Origin: Cylindrobasidium torrendii FP15055 ss-10
Taxonomy: Eukaryota > Basidiomycota > Agaricomycetes > Agaricales > Physalacriaceae
NCBI GenBank assembly: GCA_000934385.1
Contig: KN880572.1
Location: forward strand, 1-63,101
DNA: 63,101 nucleotides
Reading direction: 5' to 3'
Position numbers and translations under genes: made by a program. The notes under the pieces were generated by a model that was not told the DNA's origin, made no database searches, and worked only from the letters and a program-made list of their open reading frames with translations. Each line of letters opens with the position of its first letter. The first letter of the stretch is position 1. Positions 32,901 through 45,483 of the stretch are shown one piece after another.

Positions 32901-35900
32901 CTGCAAGGACAACGATGCGGGGACAATGGACATACTGGTGTTCAACGCGCTTGTGACTGTACTCGGTATCGTACAGGACCGTCGCTTCAGCAACTTCCAG
33001 CCCGTACTCGACGTGTACATTGAGAAGCATTTCGCTTTTGCGGGAGCCTCGAGCAGGATGATCCAGGCAATGAATCAACTGCTGCTTGACCCGACAGCTG
33101 CAGCAACGGCTTCTGCCCTTCGTGCTGCTCTCAAAGTTTGGCATTATGTGATGAAGTTTATCGCCCGGTCACGGGAGCTGCAGAAGGCGAAGGAGGCGAT
33201 GGTTGGTGGAGGTGCTACGGCTGAACACTTCGACTCGAGCTTCAAGCGCGAGCTGCGCTCGCACCTTGCAGAAATTACTCGGATGATGTCCACCACCGAG
33301 CCTTTGTCCATCATTGGAACCCAGACAATCGCTCTACAGCATTTCACGTCCATCTTACCGGAACTGTCAAAAATCTTCTCGACAGTGGATTTGGTCTCTA
33401 TTGTCACCACTTTCGCGACGAACGCGGCAACTGCTGCGAAGGGGAAGATTGTCATCTGGAAGCTGATTATGTATCTGCATATTGTGAAGGGCTTCCTGTT
33501 CGACAACGCCCAGTCAAGGCCTCTGCTCGTCGAGGCTATCGTTCAGTGGATCAAGCCCTATTTTGGACGGTTCGACGACTACGCATTTTCGCGAGGTGGG
33601 GACACGGAGGCAGTACGGGATGCAGCGCGTGTCAACTGGCTAGAAAGCAGTCGTTTATGTGTGACTATCCTGGCAGTGATGCTAGATAAGCTACAGACGA
33701 GTCTGGTGGATCCGCGGGTCATACAGGACCGGACAAGAATACGAATGGAGCACGAAAACGTTGAATGTTTACTGCCGCTCATACCAAGGTGCGTACTTCC
33801 ACAATGTGTGCAACTTCGTCCGTGATACTGATGGGTGTCAGGCTTCTCGATACATATCGCGAATTCGAGGACCTCGAGTCGTTGCATGTGCTGGAGCGCA
33901 CTCACTCAGCCAAGACAACCATACCTGTCAGCTTCCCAGAATCCTATCCGTTCTCGCTTCTGTCATCTATGCCTGGCACAAGCAAGCCTGGGCAGGCCAC
34001 AACGGAACGCATTTTCAACGCTGGGCTAGCGGAGACCGCGGTCGTGTTTATTGTCATCATCCTATCCTCGCCAGTCAAGCATGTCCTCGACTTCTTCGAG
34101 TCAAGTTTGGAAATCGAAGGCCAAGGCCGCTATCTTAGCCTCATGGGGCAGTTCTTCAAGGTGGCGAATTCGATATTGGACAATGAGTGCTTCCCGCGGA
34201 CATGGCTCAATGTGAACATCCTTGCGCACCGAATGCTTGTCAAGATCATGGACCCAATCGCGCGCATTCTAGAGAAGGAGTTTGTGCCGGCGAGAGATTC
34301 GGAGGACCAGTTCGACGCGCAATTATGGCGAGATGCGTTCAGCATGTTGCTCAAGTTGCTCTCCTCGGACCAGCTGGTTATCGAGGACTTCAGCCCACAG
34401 GTGACTTAAAAAACTATCTGGAATGATACGCAGCGTTAACAAAGTATAGAAACGGCGTGCCGTATGGCGACTTGCGGGAGACGTACGTGGGAATGGGGCG
34501 TCCATTATGTACACCCTTTGGCAGGCGCTGGGATGGGCAGAGCAGGTGACAACCACGGGCGAGACTGTGCGGTATGGGGTGCGTTATCTGCTGTTCGAAC
34601 CAAGGGCAAGGGTGTTGACGGAATTAACGGATTTTAGGGATACCAAGTCTACCTCAATAACCTGGTGGGTCAGGTGGTCGGGCTCTGTCTAAGTCACCAC
34701 GAGCAGTTGAGAAACAACGCGGTACACATGCTTTACTGCATGATCGTGTCCGAATACCACCAGTCGAGCAACTTTGAGGAGATCGAGAATGAACTCGTTA
34801 CAAAACTCGACTACCTCTTCATGGCAGATGCCAAGACGGACGATATTTCGGGGGCATTCTTTGTTGGACAACTCCGGCAGTTGTTCGAGTCGTCGGACGT
34901 TGAAGAAGGTTTGAGGGAACGGGTTGGCACTTTCCTGGACTCGGTGGACATGTTCTTAGAGCTCCTTCTTACTCTGCGATCTCTTCCTGAGGGTGATGAG
35001 TTTGCCGACGAACGAGTTATTGAAACGGTGAGTGCCGCAACGCCACTACTTGGGATGCATACAAACATTCACTGCGTTGAATAGCTCCGACTTATGAACT
35101 TTATACGGCGGATAGGACGTGATGAAATCTACATCAAGTATGTGCACCAGCTGGTCAATGTAAGCGTTGAAGCTACCGTTCTGGGGGCCAAGACGCTTAT
35201 ACTCGTGGAATAGATGCACCTTCAATCACAACACTACGTCGAAGCTGCCCTGACGCTAAAGTTGCATTCGGACTTGCACCAATGGGACCTCAATGCCTTC
35301 GTGCCACCAATGGACGACCTTGGACTCCCTCAGCAATCGCAATTTAACCGCAAAGAGACGCTCTGCTTGCTCATCTTGGACTACCTCGGTTATTATCCTG
35401 CACTATCTCCTTATTGATGTCGCTGAATATTCTTTTTGTCTAGGCCGTGGTAAAGCTTGGGAGCTTGCCATCGACATCTGCAAGGAGCTCGCACATCAGC
35501 ATGCGGAGGTCACATTCAACTAGTCCGTCGCTTTTGTTTATGTTGATACGCGGGAGAACGCTAATAACCTTATTTTCTATAGCGCCCGGTTGTCCGAAAT
35601 TCTGCGCCATCAGGCGACGCTGCTAGAGCATATTGTGACCAACCACCGTTACTACGCTGACTACTATCTCGTGACATTCTATGGCCAGAGCTTTCCGAAT
35701 GCGATTCGCGACAAAAGGTTTATCGTAAGTCGCCGTTTCTTTACCCGGTACTGCGCGCGCGGGGCGAGTTCTGATGTGTTCTTGCCTATTATAGTATCGG
35801 GGGTACGAATGGGAGAAATACGGCGCTTTTTGTGAGCGGATGCTCAACAAGCACTCGGGGGCGCAGCTACTCAAGACCGCTGGGGACCCCTCGGCGGACA

Positions 35901-37099
35901 TTCGTTTTGGGAGCGAGCAGTATATCCAATGCTTGGGTGTGACGCCTGAGCCTGACCGCACCCTGCCCGTCTTCCAGGCCGCGGACGTGCCACCCGCGGT
36001 CAGGGCGTATTACGAGCACAGCGCGATCAATCTCTTCAGTTCCTCACGGCAGATCAAGAAGATGGGAAGCAGCGACGGCGTTGAGGAGCTTTGGATTGAA
36101 AAGAGCTATTTTACGACGGAGGAAACATTCCCGACGGTTCTGCGGCGGTCCCAGGTTCTCGGGGTTGAGATTGTTGAGTTGAACCCTGTCGAGAATGCGC
36201 TTGCGGATGTGGAAGAGAAGACGAAGGAACTTGCGGCGCTGGGGGTGCGGTACGAGTCCCTGGCGAAGACGGGGCAAGACGTGTCGACCAACGCGCTAGC
36301 TATGTCGCTCAACGCTGCAGTGGATCCTCCCATCAACACTGGAATCCCGGCCTACCGACAAGACTTCTTTTCGACGGAATACGTGACGGTGCATCCAGAG
36401 AGGGCTGAACTTGTCGAACGGTTGAAGGCGACGGTGGACGATCATGTTCGAACGATTGATACCTGCCTCCGTCTGCACGGACAGTTATGCCCTGCCGAAT
36501 TCCATCCCTTCCACGACACACTCGTCAAGTTCTTCAGAAAGAGTTTCCGGGACGAAATCACTCGGCTGGAGCTCTCAGGTGGGGAAGTGGTGTACGAGCC
36601 CACAGTGGCCATGTCCATCTCCTCTGGCGGGTCCGAGACGACCACAACGAAGCGCACGATCCGACTGCCCTCTCTGCGCAGTGCGTTTTCGCCAGCGGAA
36701 CCCAGGCCGAGCACGAGTACAATGCTCTCGACTGACGCGCCTTCTGTGCGGGGCGAGCCAGGACCGGGGGTGGGAGGCGGAATGGGAGGAGAGCCACAAA
36801 CACAGCTTCAGCGACACCTAGCGCATCTCACACGGCATGGCATTCATGCTGTTTCTTCTGGTCCTGGGTTCGGCGACCCAGCCACCGGCGACACGCTCTC
36901 CATGTCCATCATGGAAGGCGCAGGCCCAGAGGATGCGTACGTGAACCTCGGGAATGCGCCAGCAGCACAAGAGGGCGACAATAGCATCCTCCCATCCGGC
37001 GCGTCGTCACACATCGGTTCGCTGGGCTCTCTTGGCTCTCTCAAGGGCCGCTTTTCGCGATTCGGGTCCCTCAACTGGGGTAGGCGGGGTGCCTCATAA
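29907..37099 (+). CDS. DOCK-family guanine nucleotide exchange factor
   Basis: Exons 29907-30160, 30210-30321, 30365-30386, 30435-31926, 31968-33788, 33842-34400, 34450-34578, 34638-35027, 35085-35159, 35214-35388, 35444-35522, 35583-35724 and 35795-37099 give 2184 residues. DOCK proteins activate Rac/Cdc42 and so control actin polarity. Order of domains: an N-terminal SH3-like region (VGDEIYAFEKYI..GIWFRGYVV..VFIGLFPASHIFV); a DHR-1/C2 region (ADNVAVSLKIFRGNSKTIV..GDVRNELYVKLWAGEF..FRYR); a long helical middle; and DHR-2 in the C-terminal third (HYVEAALTLKLH, RLSEILRHQATLLEHIV, YYLVTFYGQSFP, FIYRGYEWEKYGAFCERML, LRLHGQLCPAEFHPFHDTLV). A low-complexity C-terminal tail follows. The 22-nt third exon completes the SH3 core. 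Confidence 0.93.
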
Positions 37100-37854
37100 C
37101 CCTAAGGTTTTTTTGCTTGTACTTATCCGCTGGCCCGTCCTTCCGCTCGCTCGTTCCATTCTACATACCAGCTTATTCTCCGAATACCAGCTCGTTCTCT
37201 TCTTCATACCACATTCCTCCTAGCCAGTGTATGTATTTGATTTTTCTGTAGTATTTAACCCAACAAAAACGGCTTTATCCTATCTTATTCTACCTTGAAT
37301 TGCGATTTCTTTTGTTCGACCTGCTCTCAGCAACACGTGACTACAATCACCTCACATTTAGGAACCTCTTGGAATCTCTAATCTGGGGCCTGACCGTGAT
37401 TCTTATTGTCTCGGCGTGGTGTTCCGTTAAATTGCAAAAAAGCATTCCACACTCCGCGCAATAACAGGGTCTCCGCGTTGTCAACGGGCGGACAACACTG
37501 CCCGGCCAGTGGTAAAAAAGACCGTGACGGGCTCTTTGTTCTCGGCAATGAATCTAATCGACAAAAGGTAAAGAAAGAGGTAGCAATGGAATACTGTACA
37601 ACATGTCGGCCGAGTGTGTGTGTGTGTGAAGGGTGTGGATGTGGCTATTGAACGGAGGGTTGGCTATAGGATACGATGGCGCGGAGAACGAAAATACAGA
37701 GACGATAATGTACACCCCGAGGAGAGAGAAAACACGTAGGAAATGGATCCAAAAAGAAACGAAGAGAGAGATAGAGTCCCACACCATTTTGCGGCGCTCA
37801 GGATAGCACGGCGACCTATATCGTACACAACAAAAACAGACGAGTTCCGGATGA
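37100..37854. other. Intergenic, tail-to-tail DOCK/MedA
   Basis: Three-prime DNA of two convergent genes; contains GT-rich runs near 37612-37625. No gene recognised. Confidence 0.55.
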
Positions 37855-39298
37855 TCATACTGCTGCAAAGTACGACGGATGTGTGCTGAACTCTGGGTGG
37901 TACTCCATGGCATCATGGTTGTACAGGTTGACGGGCGACTGGAAGTCAAGGCCGGCAAGCGAGGTGTAGTCGTCGTATGCCGAAAACTCTGCGGGAGTTG
38001 GGCACTCTGAGCTGCCGTGGCTTTGGGAGAGAAGAAGGCTCTCGGAGATAGGCTCTGACTTGAAGCCCATGTCAGCATCTGGGCTGTGGTAGAACCGACT
38101 GTCGACGTCGAGAGGCAGCGGCATGTTATCGCTGGGGAGCGAGACACTGGACTGGGTGGAGTTGCTAGGGGAATCGGTGGTGAAGGCGCCGTGGGATGTA
38201 GCGCCAGCGTGCAGGTAAATAGACTGTAGGAGGCGATCAGCTGGGTCGCGAAGCGGACAAGGAAGAGAGAGAACACACATATTTTGCGATGATCTTGTCG
38301 AGCGCCTGACCCAGAAGCGCCCACTCAAACACCTTGAGGTCCTTCTCGATGTTTCTTGGCTTGGGGTCTGGGAACTCCATGATTCTCTGGAAGAAGGACT
38401 CGAAGCCGGACTTGTGTTTGCTGACAGTGGTCGGCCTGAGCCCCTCGAGGTTCCTTCTGATCCTGTTCTTTTCCTCGACGGGGAATTCGTCGTTGACAAG
38501 ACGCTCTAGCAGATAGATGATGTCGACGCTTGTGACCCAATAGGAGTTTGACTCTGTGCGGTAGATGCAGGAGATCACCGTCTCCGTCTCGACGTAATCG
38601 TCCTGAGAAACAGGCTCGCAGGAGATGATGAGCTTGCGGCCATCTTGAAGCTTCTGGAAACGGACAAGACGGCGGCCCATGCAGTGCTCAGCGGCGTCCC
38701 AGTTGGCACACATTGAATCGAGGGGAGTGGTGAGTTGGAGAAGAGGGGTCACCGCTTGGAGGTCGACGAGGGCACTGGCGGGAAGGTCGAGGCGTGTGCG
38801 CATAAGCGAGTTTGCACGTATCCTACGCTGAGCGCCTAGAGTAGGCCGACGGTCGGATAGCGTGGGAGAGGCGCGAGTAGGCAGCGGGGACGAGGTTGGG
38901 ATGGTGGTGTTTGCGCGCCTGCGTAGGACTGGACCTTCGTCACCGGGCAGACGGCGCGATTGGGAACCCCAGAACGTGAACTCGCCACAGCAGACGGAGT
39001 CAATGACGCTGTTTTGGCTGTCGAGAGCCTGGACGGAGACCGGGACTTTGTCTGCATGCTCGGCAATAAAAGGGACAACGGCGTCGAGCTGGTAGTGGTC
39101 ATGAGTGGTAGGTAGCTGGCGAACGGTGGTGGCGATAGCCTTGCAGCCAACGATGAGACGAAGAAAGATACGGTCCGACTGGGTAGGGTAGAATTTGATG
39201 CGGACGGTGATGGGCACGCCGACGTCGCCTTCACGCGGCGTATAGTCGAGGACGTGAATGATGCCGACACGAGAGATGACGGCGGCGGCAGCAGACAT
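37855..39298 (-). CDS. medA: MedA-type developmental regulator (DUF7082)
   Basis: Minus-strand exons 39298-38279 and 38223-37855 give 462 residues. The conserved MedA/Ren1/Acon-3 block is clear: WDAAEHCMGRRLVRFQK, ETVISCIYR, YWVTSVDIIYLLERLV, VEEKNRIRRNLEGLRPTTVS, FFQRIMEFPDPKPRNIEKD, and ALDKIIAKY. In ascomycetes MedA proteins control conidiophore development and adhesion; the mode of action is not settled. The N-terminal 130 residues look like a beta-rich domain (VLDYTPREGDVGVPITVRIKF), followed by a basic Ser/Arg/Pro linker. The C-terminal exon is acidic and Ser/Pro-rich and could be an activation region (inference). Confidence 0.85.
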
Positions 39299-39460
39299 CG
39301 TGTGTGAACAGAAAGAGGATGATGGTGGTCCGGAAGAGAAAAAGAGGGCGTCACAATCGAGGTGTTATTAGAGCGCACACAATAAAGGGGTTCTTTGGCT
39401 AAAATGGCGATTATTATATTCGACCTCCGAATTACAAAGTAAGATTTGTATGCCTCGTGT

Positions 39461-40288
39461 TTATCGGCACGTGGTATGCTTTGATTGCCAGCCCGCCTTT
39501 TGTGACCAGATCCGATCTACTGGGGCCGCTGACGCCGAAAGGACTCTGCCACAAACGGAGCATGGACGACTGAATAACTCGGTGTAGCTCTCCAGAAGCG
39601 GGAGGACCCCTGGGACCGCCGCGCTCGAAATGGAAAGCAAGCCGCTCACCCGCTCGCCCACTTCGCGAAAGACGCTGTACCTCGAGCTCGAAAATGGCCC
39701 GCCGCCTGTCTCGCGCGGCCCAAAGACGGTGATGGCGTCCACGATCCCATCCTCGGCGAGCATCACGTATGCGATCATGACGTCCGCAATTCTCACCACA
39801 ATCACATCCTCCGAGGTCCTATCCTGCCGTCGCGACCGCCAGAATGCTGCTCTGCACCGTGGATGCGTCCCATTCCATTCGACCAGAAAAGCACGAAGAT
39901 CAGCACACGCCGCGTGCTCCGGGAACAACGTCGTTTTGGGCTTGATGTCGCGTACGTACGGTTCTGGCGATTTCGTCCTGTTTGTGTGGCCTTCCAGTCA
40001 GAACCAGTTTCGATTTGACAGATTATAATGGGCTCCCCACCGCTTCTTGCTGCTCGTCCGGGAGATCTGCACGCCGTCCGCATCTTTTTCGCCGCTCGCC
40101 AACGCCTTCTGAGTGGGCTCGTCCAATAAATTGCTCCGCGTCACATGTAAAATGTCCAGTTGCACCCCAGCGCCCCGCACCAGACTCTTTGGCAGCGTGC
40201 GCAAACGGTCCAGCTGCCCATGCAGGTCCTTGAGCACCGCGATGTGTCCATTCAGTCCATCGAGGTCGTTGTGAGAAGTAGAAGCCAT
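39461..40288 (-). CDS. MED27: Mediator complex subunit 27
   Basis: Exons 40288-40041 and 39977-39461 give 254 residues. MED27 is part of the Mediator tail/upper-tail that links activators to RNA polymerase II. The N-terminus LDGLNGHIAVLKDLHGQLDRL and C-terminus SYTELFSRPCSVCGRVLSAS..WSQKAGWQSKHTTC match the family, including the metal-site pattern C-x2-C..H-x3-C. The single intron is the least certain part: its acceptor at 39978 is fixed by frame, but the donor could also be at 40019, giving a 42-nt intron and seven more residues. The stop is downstream of dynamitin's 3' end by 28 bases in the reverse sense: dynamitin's stop at 40317 lies just upstream of this ATG. Confidence 0.85.
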
Positions 40289-40316
40289 TATTACAGTAAA
40301 CAACGATCAACAACGT

Positions 40317-41461
40317 CTATATCGACTCTAACCGCGCGAATAACGCGTTTATCCTGCTCTCAAGGCCTTCCACATTCGTCTTCACCACCTCCCGGTTCTC
40401 CTCAAGACTGGTTTCAACGTGTTTGAGCGCACTGTCAAGCTCAGCGAGTGCGCTATGGCTCCGTTTCTGGTCTTCTTCCAATGTCCGCAGCGACTGCTCA
40501 AAATCAGCAGCAGACGCGTGTAATGCAGACAGTGTCTTCAGACGCGTGAGGATATGGGGTATCTGGGGTACAGAGGCTGCGAGTCGGTCCAATACAGGGA
40601 GTAGTTGTTGGTGGGTTGGTTCAGACGCGACAGCGCCTTTCCGACCATGGGTATGTGCAGAACGGTCCAAGTCAGATAGCAGTAACTTTAGCCGACGCGA
40701 AATCGAATCAATGTGCCGAGGTTGTGCCAATAGTGTGAGCTGAGCATTCAGCCGTGTGATGAGAGGAACCAGCGGCGGCGGAAGGGGTGTGAGCTCGTCC
40801 AGTGATGCCGTCGAGCTGCCTACAACGCGCTCCAATTGTGCGACGCGTTCATCGATCCCTACGAGTCCCGTCTTCGCGTCCGTAGATGCTGGTGTTGATG
40901 GTCCTGGCGCCGGACTCGATGATTCCACCTGGCCATCTACGTCGTTCGTCAACTTTGCCACCAAGGATCCTCTTCCACGTCGAAGGGCAGACAATCTGCT
41001 TCGCACGTCCACTAGGCCACGGATCAGCTCGCCCGCATCTCCGTCGTCCTCCTGTCCAACAGCTGCGTCGGCCTCGAGGGCGCTCAATTCCGCCTGCAAC
41101 GCCTTGAGCCGCATGCCTACGCTCATCTTGCGCCCATCGCCATCATAACCGCCTTCGCCTTCAAACATCGTACGCATGCGTTCTGCGCGCCGCTCTGCCT
41201 TGCGAAACTTCTCGCGCGCTGCATCTTGCGTTGGGCCCTCTCGCGTGTCCAATTCGTCCGTATTATCGTTTCCGTTGGCATTCTTGCGTGTCGGCGGTTC
41301 TTCTCCATGCGTTGTGGTCAACGGCACTGGCGCTGGGTCCTCGCTCTCGTACACATCCGGCGCCGTATCCTTGCTCTCGGTGAGATTGGCAATCCAGAAG
41401 AATGCAATGACACACGCACAATGTCCGGCAAGTTCGCATATTTCGCGGCAGCCGCACTCAT
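40317..41461 (-). CDS. JNM1: Dynactin subunit 2 (dynamitin, p50)
   Basis: Exons 41461-41420 and 41369-40317 give 364 residues. Dynamitin forms the shoulder of dynactin and links dynein to cargo and microtubules. The 14-codon first exon (AKYANLPDI) joins the second at DTAPDVYESED, the family's N-terminal signature (NLPGI..DAPDVYET). Coiled-coil and helical segments fill the rest: MRLKALQAELSALEAD, GLVGIDERVAQLERVVG, LPPPLVPLITRLNAQL, and ESRINALFARLES at the end. It lies on the minus strand 28 bases upstream of MED27's start; such tight head-to-tail packing suggests overlapping transcripts. Confidence 0.9.
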
Positions 41462-43631
41462 GCTGATTCCTCCAGCTTGCAAAAGTCGAATTTAGATATA
41501 CGATCACGAGGGGTGGAGGAGGTAAGCAGTGCAGTGGAAGCCCGATCGGCAGTGGGATTCCGCGGCATCCAATTCTAAGTAACTCATCAAAACTCAACAA
41601 GTGACCGCCACATCCGCCTTTTCGTCCATCTTCTCTCTGCATATCCGCCCCCCGTTTTTGCACTCTTCGTCTTCTTATCGTCTACGGGCCACACAGTGCT
41701 TATTACTTTCCAGTTGGGATCAGATCATTTCGCGAGGGACCCCGGACATCCCCCCTCCCCCTCCACGGAGGGAGTGTAATGTCTCTTGCTCGCTCAGACA
41801 CAACCCGGGTCGGAACCTACCCTACGCAGATAGAATGTGTATCTTAATACTATATCGGTCAACACACCGATGCTGCCGCAGGGGGTTCCTACTTCGCCAA
41901 AAGTGCGCTTGGGGAATTAAAAGCTTCGCGGTAAGGCTTGTAGCATGTATAGACTCACTCTAAGGATAGCATTACTACAAGATGAAGATGCTATCTTTTC
42001 CGTCCGATATGGCTCGCACTGGGAGGTCACTGGCACTGGTAGGCACGTAAAGCCCCTTCCACCCATTGTCCCTCCTAACGTGCGAAGCTCATCGGTGCAA
42101 TCGACGATGGGAGTGTATACATTCAGGAACATCTGACTTAGACCTGGCTATGTATGCACCTTCGGCCTACACAACCACTATAGCGGCGAAAAGCATGCAG
42201 AGCCATCACATCAAGCTCAGAGAGGTTTGGTTGGTCAGTGGCTCTTGGGGCTACTAGTACTAGTCGGAAATACCACATGCTTGAAGGTCATGAAGTACGA
42301 ACCAAGTACTGTGTTAACACTCCTCGGGAAATCTACAGATGGATTTACATAGAGCCTGTCCAATGCAGATAAATATTCCAAAACCATTTACCGAGTTCAA
42401 CTTGAGGATCTACGACGAGAATATGGAAGAACAGGAAAGAGAAATTTCCGTTTAACCAGTGAACTTACGGGTGTGCATCGCGGTAAGTCCGGCACCCCGA
42501 ATCGAATCGAGTGACTAGAAAGGAGGACAAAGCTCTGCGGGGGCGGCCTCGAAAGAATTGACAGGCTGTATGTGCCACAAAAATGACTACGAAGCTTTGT
42601 TACCTCTTGTTTCTGAGACACGATGGCCTATGTTTTCTTGTTAGAAGTACGAGCTTATTATGCAGACACTATAGAAGAGCCATTCGATTGCAAGATGTAA
42701 TATCGTGAGGCATAATTTTCGTCATGCATTGGACCTACTGCACGCATTGCCACCGCTAGCTTACATAGTCAATGCTCACTGAGATGGATCAGTAGATTCT
42801 CAGGCCGTTGTATACGCAAAAAGGTCAAAGGCAGATGTGGCCGCCGCCACAAATTAGGGCGCGCGCGCGCATGGCCCGCTAACAAAGAGACCAGCCCCGG
42901 AATGTCAACCAACATTCAACAACCCTTCTTCTCCTCCCGGCAAGCGTTCGTCGCCGAATGACGTTGAACAATCAGAGGTTGAAACAATCGAACGCCTATC
43001 CCAGCTAGCAGGAGGGGGGTCTGAATCTTATTACTATTAGCGAAGTATGCGAACGTTGAGAGCGGCCTCGCAATCAGGCTAAATTGCACAAAACAGCTCG
43101 CAAAACCAGAAATTAGGGCGCGAATTTTAGACGCTAGAATGCATAGTAATGCATTCGCCATTCGCCCCATCGCATTGTCCGCCACGCGGCACGTGAGTGG
43201 TTTGTCGGTGGTATTGGAATTTGGAAATCATGATTCCTGAACAAAGCAATGCAGGGCAGACAAACGAATCGGATGCAGTTATCGGGCATACCACAGCAAT
43301 GAAGGGTTGCTCCCGCCAGGACTGTATATTGGCTGTGCTGGGGGCGGGAATCGAACTAGTAGCGCGGGTCACGACTCCAATACAGTATAGGGAGGACAAA
43401 CAAAGTTGACTCCAGGACCCAGGTTGCGGAGGACGAAAGAGTAGCTAGTGCTCGGGCAAGCTGGGACTCACGCGGTCTGTTATGTGGGCATTGCTGTGGC
43501 GGGGAAGAGTACTAGTTTGAATTCTGAATTTTCACAAGACTAAGCAAGTGAATTTGCGTCGTTCGATCATGACGTGACCGCGGTTACTCAAGTCACTTTC
43601 CATTTCTGACCACGAGAGCCTGGCCCAGCGA
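41462..43631. other. Long intergenic region, no gene
   Basis: About 2.2 kb upstream of both dynamitin and the FLX1-like carrier. It contains a tRNA-like relic near 43341-43380 and two copies of AAATTAGGGCGCG at 42851 and 43110, 259 bases apart. Otherwise AT-richer than the genes and without convincing coding frames. Confidence 0.5.
43341..43380 (-). other. tRNA-like T-arm relic
   Basis: Read on the minus strand this gives AGTTCGATTCCCGCC, close to the internal B box of tRNA genes (GGTTCGANTCC), followed by a GC-rich acceptor-like run. The five bases on each side of the loop do not pair, and no matching A box or 5' acceptor strand is found upstream. It is therefore not an intact tRNA; a decayed tRNA or tRNA-derived SINE end is possible, as is chance. 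Confidence 0.25.
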
Positions 43632-44934
43632 ATGTCCCAACAACCGGCTAGCTTCTTTCCTACCACCGCCTTGGTATGCAGAGCTGCGCGTCTGATATAG
43701 ACGGCTTATTTACTGGAATGCACAGGATCATGCGGCGGCAGGAATCGGCGCTGGGGTCGTCGCGACACTATGCATGAACCCACTTGATCTGCTCAAGGTC
43801 AAATTCCAGACATCGGATACCAAGCCCAAAGGCGGCGCCGGACGACAAGTATGGTTCTCTATGAGGGACATCTATCTCAAGAGCGGATGGTCGGGGTTGT
43901 ACCGCGGTGTCGGCGCGAACATCGCTGGAAATGCATCGAGCTGGGGATTGTACTTCCTCTTGTACGTGCTTTTCTTCGCTGTTTTGCGAGTCACTGACAG
44001 TAATTCGGGTATACAGCTATAACATGCTGAAGAAGCGCGCCTCGAACGATGACTTGACGCGTTCGCTGTCGGCTACAGAATATTTGCTTTGCTCAGCACA
44101 GGCTAGTGCGTCTCCCATGCCTCCTCTATCACTGCACACCGCTCATGCGTGAACCCATCCAGGCGCCGTCACCGCCATAATGACCAACCCAATTTGGATC
44201 GTCCGCGTCCGCCTCTTTTCGTCCGAGGCATCCAGCCCAACAGCATATCGCGGACTGTGGGGTACGCCCTTCAACCATCCCGACGCGTAACTCTCATGTG
44301 CGCGGAACAGACGGTCTGAGCCGCGTCGTACGAACAGAAGGCTTCTTCGGCCTGTGGAAGGGCACCGCGCTCGGTCTTGTTGGCGTCAGCAATGGCGCCA
44401 TCCAGTTCGTTGCCTATGAGCAAATGAAGAAGTGGGGATTTGAGCGAAAACGGCGACAGTTCCAGCGCGCAGGAAAGGAGTGGACGCCTGAAGTGGACAA
44501 GCTCGTGCGTTTTCCTTGTCTTTTTCATAACAGCTAGAATATGTTTTAGCTAACGAATGATTGGGTAGTCGAATACATCCTATACTTTGATGTCGGCTGC
44601 AAGTAAACTCCAATCCTTGTGCATCACGTACCCTTACCAGGTCGTGCGCGCAAGATTACAAGTGCGTCTTCCTTTGATTCTTTCTATGTGGGCCTGCGTT
44701 GACATACCATACTTTAACTAGAATGACGCGACACGTACTTTATACCCTGACATACCCTCAACTATCCGACGCACCTGGCAGCGCGAAGGCTTCGGCGGCT
44801 TCTATCGCGGTCTCGGCACGAATCTCATGCGCATTCTGCCTGGGACGTGCGTGACCTTTGTCGTCTATGAGAATTTGGCATGGCTTCTGCGGACGACAGC
44901 GGCGCAGCGAGAAGAGCGACACCGACAGCAATAG
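43632..44934 (+). CDS. FLX1: Mitochondrial carrier, FAD/folate (FLX1/SLC25A32) type
   Basis: Exons 43632-43673, 43726-43961, 44017-44105, 44163-44261, 44311-44504, 44569-44661 and 44722-44934 give 321 residues. Three carrier repeats are visible with their signatures: NPLDLLKVKFQ, TNPIWIVRVRL and TYPYQVVRARLQ. The second and third, with the tryptophan and glutamine in those places, are typical of the FAD/folate subgroup of the inner-membrane carrier family. Six TM helices fit. The C-terminus ends FYRGLGTNLMRILPGTCVTFVVYE plus a short charged tail. Substrate is inferred from subgroup signatures. Confidence 0.88.
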
Positions 44935-45483
44935 AGACAGCGTGGGGGTTAGGTTCAGGTGTATACTAATTCATGGCTTTGGCTTCTTAAAAATATCCTA
45001 TAATGTACTCAACGGACCCATAGACATCACTCTACTATAAAATTCCCAAGGAACTTCGAACACAATCGTCTTCCGTGGGTTTGGCATTTCCGTCGTCCGA
45101 GGACTGTTGCTCTATGGCCCTCGCGTGCGCGGTATCGCTCATCAGCTACGGAGACCGATAACCTCGAGCACAATTGTTAAAATACAACAACATCGACATC
45201 CATCCACAGTGAAACTACATTTACTTTCGACGCTTGAATTTGCAAGGGAGCTTCAACACACTGGAACTTGTGACAGGAGAAATGAGGCTTCCAGAACATC
45301 TTGAATGGTTGAACGGAGTTTCACGCGATTGTAACATATTATGAGCCTCAACCATAGCTGAAGTCGTTGAGAAAAAGACAATGCAAAGGCGCCCCAGTTT
45401 ACCTTGAACCCATCGACTGAGGCAATCAGTAAAGCCCCCGCATTTGATCCCGATCAAATTTTCATACCTTGCCGTTCTGCACC
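44935..45483. other. Intergenic
   Basis: 549 bases between the carrier stop and the DBP9 start. No gene or repeat recognised. Confidence 0.55.

Noticed and set aside
32395..33144. 249-codon minus-strand frame inside the DOCK gene
   Set aside because: Lies wholly opposite a long in-frame DOCK exon and has no family features.
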